NCBI RefSeq assembly: GCF_900167445.1
Contig: NZ_FUZT01000006.1
Location: 124,001 to 188,000 of the forward strand
Length of the DNA stretch: 64,000 nt
Direction of reading: 5' to 3'
Origin: Maledivibacter halophilus
Lineage (GTDB): Bacteria > Bacillota > Clostridia > Peptostreptococcales > Caminicellaceae
The notes beneath the pieces were generated by a model. That model searched no databases. It was not told the DNA's origin and saw only the letters and a program-made list of their open reading frames with translations. Numbering within the stretch: the stretch's first letter is position 1; every line of letters begins with the position of its first letter. Positions 60,141 through 64,000 of the stretch are shown piece after piece. The translations under genes were made by a program, and so were the position numbers.

Positions 60141-62783
60141 ATGGGCAAATTGACTCCAATGATGAAACAATATATGGATATAAAAGAACAATATAAGGAA
60201 TATATACTTTTTTTTAGACTTGGGGATTTTTATGAGATGTTTTTTTCCGATGCAAAGCTTGCATCTAGAGAACTTGAAATTGCCCTTACGGGACGTGATT
60301 GCGGTCTGGGTGAAAGGGCTCCTATGTGTGGAGTGCCCTTTCATTCAGCTGATTCATATATAGGAAGGCTTGTAGACAAGGGGTATAAAGTGGCTATTTG
60401 TGAGCAAGTGGAAGATCCTTCCCAGGCTAAGGGAATCGTAAAAAGGGAAGTAGTAAGAATAATCACACCTGGGACTATAATCGATCCAACGATGCTAAAT
60501 GAAAATTCAAATAACTATATAATGACTTATTTTGAAGATGAAGATGGAATTGGAATAGCATATGCCGATATAACAACCGGGGAGCTGAAAACTACTGAAT
60601 TTAAAGGTAAAAACAGAAAAAATCAAGCTTTAGATGAGATAATGAAGATAAATCCTAGGGAAATAGTTATTAACGAAAATTTTAAATATCAGGATAATGA
60701 AATAGAAAAGCTTCAAAATATATGCAATCTTGTTTTTACACCCCATTACAGTAGAGCCTTTAAATATAAAAATGCAGAAGATATTATAAAAAAGCATTTT
60801 AATATTTTTTCTGTAGACAGTTTTGGTCTTCAAGATAAGAAATACAGTATAATAGTGGCTGGAGCCATATTAGATTATATATATGATACTCAAAAAGTTC
60901 CTTTAAAGCATATAGACAAAATAGATATATATAATCATAATAATTTCATGATTTTAGATAAGTTTACCAGAAGAAACCTTGAATTGACTGAAACCTTAAG
61001 GGGGAAGGAAAAGAAGGGTTCCCTTCTCTGGGTTGTTGACAAAACTTGTACTTCAATGGGTGCAAGGACATTAAAGCAGTGGATTGAAGAACCTCTAGTC
61101 AATATAAAGGGTATTAATGCTAGATTAGATTCTGTTGAGCTCCTCTATGAGGATATACTGCTTAGAGATGAATTAAGGGAATTATTAAAGAATATGTATG
61201 ATTTAGAAAGGCTGTCATCGAAAATTGTATACGGTACTGTTAATGCCAGAGATATGATTGCCCTTAAAAATTCAATCAAGGTTGTTCCAGTTATAAAAGA
61301 CAAGCTCAAGGGAAAGGTTAAGGGTGAACTAATAAATATATTTGAAGAAATAGATGAACTAAGGGATGTCTTTGCATTAATTGATGAAGCAATTGAAGAA
61401 GATCCTCCTCTTGCCCTTAAGGAAGGAGGTATTATAAAGAGTAAATTTAACCAAGAATTAAGTGAACTTAGAAGTGCAATAACCGATGGTAAGAAATGGC
61501 TTATGGACATAGAGAGCAGAGAAAGAAAAAGCACAGGAATAAAAACATTGAAGGTAGGTTTTAATAAGATTTTTGGATATTATATAGAAGTTACTAAATC
61601 CAATATTAAAAATGTACCCGATACATATATTAGAAAACAGACCTTAGCCAATTCTGAAAGGTATATAATGCCTGAGCTTAAGGAAATTGAAGATAAAATA
61701 CTTGGTGCTGAAGAAAAAATTGTTAAATTGGAGTATAATCTATTCAATGAAGTAAGGAATAAGGTTTTGGGAGAAATAAATCGTATAATAACTACTGCTA
61801 AAGCCATAGCGAGACTTGATGTTTTGCTGGGATTTGCAGAGGTGAGCTTTATATATAGATTTAATAAGCCAGGTATTAACGATTCTAAAAAAATTGAACT
61901 TAAAAATGCTAGACATCCAGTAGTAGAGAGAGTTGCAGGTGATGAAATGTTTGTACCTAATGACACTTTACTGGATGATAATGAAAATAGATTTTATATT
62001 ATAACGGGACCTAATATGGCAGGTAAGTCAACTTATTTAAGACAAGTTGCCCTTAATGTGCTATTGGCTCAAATTGGCTGCTTTGTTCCTGCTGATGAAG
62101 CTGTAATAGGAGTAGTGGATAGAATTTTTACCAGAGTGGGAGCTTCCGATGACCTATTTCAGGGTCAAAGTACATTTATGGTGGAAATGAGTGAGCTTTC
62201 AAATATATTAAACAATGCCACTCAGAACAGTCTAATTATATTAGATGAAATAGGTAGGGGAACCAGTACCTATGATGGATTAAGTATAGCCTGGGCGGTA
62301 GTTGAATATATAAGTAATTCTGATATTCTGGGAGCAAAAACATTGTTTGCCACCCATTATCATGAATTGACTGAACTTGAGGGAAAGCTCAAGGGGGTAA
62401 AAAACTATTGTATTTCAGTGAAGGAAGTAGGGGATGACATTGTTTTTTTAAGAAAAATAATCCGCGGTGGTGCAGATCAAAGCTATGGGATACAAGTGGC
62501 TAAACTAGCAGGTCTTCCCAATGAAGTTATTGACAGGGCAAGGATAATATTAGATAAGTTAGAAAAAAGTGATATAGCCCAGGAAAATGAAGATATTTTA
62601 AAGGAAATATCCATGACAGTTGAAGAAACATCAAAGGACACCTCAGGAGAGCAAATTAATTTTTTTAACTTAAATTCAAATGAGATAATTGAGGAATTAA
62701 AGAAAGTCAATATTATTAATATGACCCCAATAGATGCCATGAATAAGTTGTATAATTTAGTTGAAAAGGTTAGGAAGATATAA
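60141..62783 (+). CDS. mutS: DNA mismatch repair protein MutS
   Basis: 880 residues. Recognises mismatches and small loops. The N-terminal LTPMMKQYMDIKEQ and the mismatch-reading Phe-x-Glu in RLGDFYEMFFSDAK (about 29-42) are intact, as are Walker A TGPNMAGKSTYL (about 622-633), Walker B LIILDEIGRGTSTYDG and ATHYHELTEL. AGGAGG lies 7 bases before the ATG. The C-terminus includes the dimer-helix region. The next gene is mutL, 10 bases after the stop. Confidence 0.97.
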   Translation: MGKLTPMMKQYMDIKEQYKEYILFFRLGDFYEMFFSDAKLASRELEIALTGRDCGLGERAPMCGVPFHSADSYIGRLVDKGYKVAICEQVEDPSQAKGIVKREVVRIITPGTIIDPTMLNENSNNYIMTYFEDEDGIGIAYADITTGELKTTEFKGKNRKNQALDEIMKINPREIVINENFKYQDNEIEKLQNICNLVFTPHYSRAFKYKNAEDIIKKHFNIFSVDSFGLQDKKYSIIVAGAILDYIYDTQKVPLKHIDKIDIYNHNNFMILDKFTRRNLELTETLRGKEKKGSLLWVVDKTCTSMGARTLKQWIEEPLVNIKGINARLDSVELLYEDILLRDELRELLKNMYDLERLSSKIVYGTVNARDMIALKNSIKVVPVIKDKLKGKVKGELINIFEEIDELRDVFALIDEAIEEDPPLALKEGGIIKSKFNQELSELRSAITDGKKWLMDIESRERKSTGIKTLKVGFNKIFGYYIEVTKSNIKNVPDTYIRKQTLANSERYIMPELKEIEDKILGAEEKIVKLEYNLFNEVRNKVLGEINRIITTAKAIARLDVLLGFAEVSFIYRFNKPGINDSKKIELKNARHPVVERVAGDEMFVPNDTLLDDNENRFYIITGPNMAGKSTYLRQVALNVLLAQIGCFVPADEAVIGVVDRIFTRVGASDDLFQGQSTFMVEMSELSNILNNATQNSLIILDEIGRGTSTYDGLSIAWAVVEYISNSDILGAKTLFATHYHELTELEGKLKGVKNYCISVKEVGDDIVFLRKIIRGGADQSYGIQVAKLAGLPNEVIDRARIILDKLEKSDIAQENEDILKEISMTVEETSKDTSGEQINFFNLNSNEIIEELKKVNIINMTPIDAMNKLYNLVEKVRKI

Positions 62784-62793
62784 GGTGGTAAAT

Positions 62794-64000
62794 ATGGTTA
62801 ATAGAATAAAAAAGCTTCATAAATCAGTATCAAATAGAATTGCTGCAGGAGAGGTTGTAGAAAGGCCGGCTTCTGTAGTTAAAGAGCTTTTGGAGAACTC
62901 AATAGATGCAAATTCTTCCTCAATAGTCATTGAAATAAAAGAAGCTGGAAAATCATATATACGAATTTCAGATGATGGTGTGGGAATAAAAAGAGAAGAT
63001 CTGAACCTGGCCTTTGAAAGACATGCGACAAGTAAGATTTATAGCGATGAAGAAATATATGATATTAAGAGCTTAGGTTTTAGAGGTGAAGCTTTGGCAA
63101 GTATAGCATCTGTATCAAATATTGAGATTATAACAAGAACTTCTGAAGATGAATTTGGAACCAAGGCTGAGCTTATGAATGGAGATATTATAAGAAATAG
63201 TTCAATTGGTTGTCCAAATGGAACTACAATAGTTGTAAAGGATCTTTTTTATAACACTCCTGCAAGACATAAATTTCTGAAATCCAACTCTGCTGAAACA
63301 AATTATATTAGCACTATTGTCAATAATATTGCTTTATCCCACCCCTATATTTCCTTTAGATATATTATAGATAATAGGAATATTTTTACAACTCAAGGGA
63401 AGGGTGACTTATACAGCACAATATATACTATATATGGCAGAGAGGTGGCAAAGAATTTAATTGAAGTCAATAATGAAGATGGAGATATGAAACTAAAGGG
63501 GTATATAACAAATACAAGCTATACAAGAGGAAATAGAAGCTTGCAGATATCCTTTGTCAATGGAAGATATGTAAAGAGTAAAGTGATTTCAAAGGCAATA
63601 GATACAGGTTATAAAACTCTTTTACCACAAAATAGATTTTCAATATGTTTTTTGTATTTAGAAACTCCATCAAATAAAGTTGATGTGAATATACATCCTG
63701 CTAAACTCCAGATAAGATTCCGTGATGAAAGAAGAGTAATGGACTTTTTAACAGCTTCAATAAAGGAAAAACTTTTGAAATCTGATTTAATACCCGATAT
63801 AAATATAAGTAATAGCTCTAGGGTAAAAGAAGAAAAAATTGATGATATATCAGAGCAATTAAGCATTGGTATTAAAGAAAATAGAAATACTTTTACTGAT
63901 GAGGATAAATATAGGAAAATTCAACCTGTAGAAAAAAAAGAATATCCTCAAATAAAAAATCATGATACTTGTATAGAAGATAATATTGAGTATAATAAAG
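62794..64000 (+). CDS. mutL: DNA mismatch repair protein MutL (3' end outside window)
   Basis: 402 codons are visible and the frame is open at the window end. The GHKL ATPase domain is clear: NRIAAGEVVERPASVVKELL (about 14-33), SIDA, ISDDGVGI, RHATSKI and SLGFRGEALASIA, then the transducer domain with NVDVNIHPAKLQIRF near residue 300. After about residue 335 the linker begins. MutL couples MutS mismatch recognition to strand incision. AAGGTGG lies 6-7 bases before the ATG; coupled to mutS. Confidence 0.97.
   Translation, partial: MVNRIKKLHKSVSNRIAAGEVVERPASVVKELLENSIDANSSSIVIEIKEAGKSYIRISDDGVGIKREDLNLAFERHATSKIYSDEEIYDIKSLGFRGEALASIASVSNIEIITRTSEDEFGTKAELMNGDIIRNSSIGCPNGTTIVVKDLFYNTPARHKFLKSNSAETNYISTIVNNIALSHPYISFRYIIDNRNIFTTQGKGDLYSTIYTIYGREVAKNLIEVNNEDGDMKLKGYITNTSYTRGNRSLQISFVNGRYVKSKVISKAIDTGYKTLLPQNRFSICFLYLETPSNKVDVNIHPAKLQIRFRDERRVMDFLTASIKEKLLKSDLIPDINISNSSRVKEEKIDDISEQLSIGIKENRNTFTDEDKYRKIQPVEKKEYPQIKNHDTCIEDNIEYNK

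Noticed and set aside
61145-61966. Long minus-strand frames inside mutS
   Set aside because: They are complements of conserved mutS codons with hydrophobic, Ser/Leu-rich shadow composition and no start signals.

Overview
The window is AT-rich, densely coding bacterial chromosome of a low-GC, anaerobic, probably spore-forming and motile Clostridia-type Firmicute. The evidence is strong GGAGG-type ribosome sites, frequent TTG/GTG starts, ferredoxin-coupled 2-oxoacid oxidoreductase genes, spore-associated genes (YtfJ and DUF2953 proteins, DacF-like carboxypeptidase), a chemoreceptor and CheR, and the conserved strings scpA-scpB, cmk-ispH-rpsA and miaB-ylbF-mutS-mutL. The gene set looks Tissierellales-like, but the genus cannot be fixed from sequence reading alone. 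No tRNA, rRNA, CRISPR array, prophage or complete insertion sequence was seen.

Layout. 0-8 kb: scpA end and scpB, then a minus-strand polyamine block (XRE-cupin regulator, speE, speB), the ytfI/ytfJ pair, a D,D-carboxypeptidase and a two-gene Fe-S/FAD redox pair. 8-12.3 kb is an accessory strip with a DinB-like gene, a lipoprotein serine hydrolase, two decayed gene remnants and a dense cluster of palindromic elements. 12.3-19.7 kb: rluB, an acetyltransferase, mnmM, an RNase HII-like hypothetical, surE, a four-gene 2-oxoacid:ferredoxin oxidoreductase operon and an RpiR-type regulator. 19.99-32.36 kb: one tightly coupled eight-gene operon (membrane amidotransferase-fold protein, ABC-2 ATPase and permease, coiled-coil membrane protein, MoxR ATPase, DUF58 protein, BatA/VWA protein and double-VWA protein). 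32.5-36.4 kb: histidine phosphatase, small membrane protein, cmk, ispH, rpsA. 36.8-50.9 kb: cheR, a RacA-like MerR protein, a 45-residue Cys-rich protein, an aminotransferase, an HD-GYP protein, cold-shock protein, chemoreceptor, alanine symporter, SRPBCC protein, AlkD-like protein, a 63-residue protein and the AMMECR1/MEMO/radical-SAM pair. 51.2-57.3 kb: an RpiR-controlled glucitol-type PTS locus with a Gfo/Idh dehydrogenase and a phosphotriesterase-family protein. 58-64 kb: miaB, ylbF, mutS and mutL (cut by the window end).

Most unusual are (1) several families of intergenic palindromes, including a 210-bp element with a GC-rich triple-hairpin core just before rluB and two near-identical 137-bp palindromes bracketing 2.6 kb; (2) the MoxR/DUF58/VWA/ABC operon, an uncharacterised envelope system with three VWA domains and no visible target; (3) the two-gene redox module with eight cysteines in the first 47 residues of one subunit; (4) a glucitol-type PTS locus without sorbitol-6-phosphate dehydrogenase; (5) several very small or broken reading frames. 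Starts were chosen by ribosome-site spacing, so some genes are shorter than their longest reading frame.
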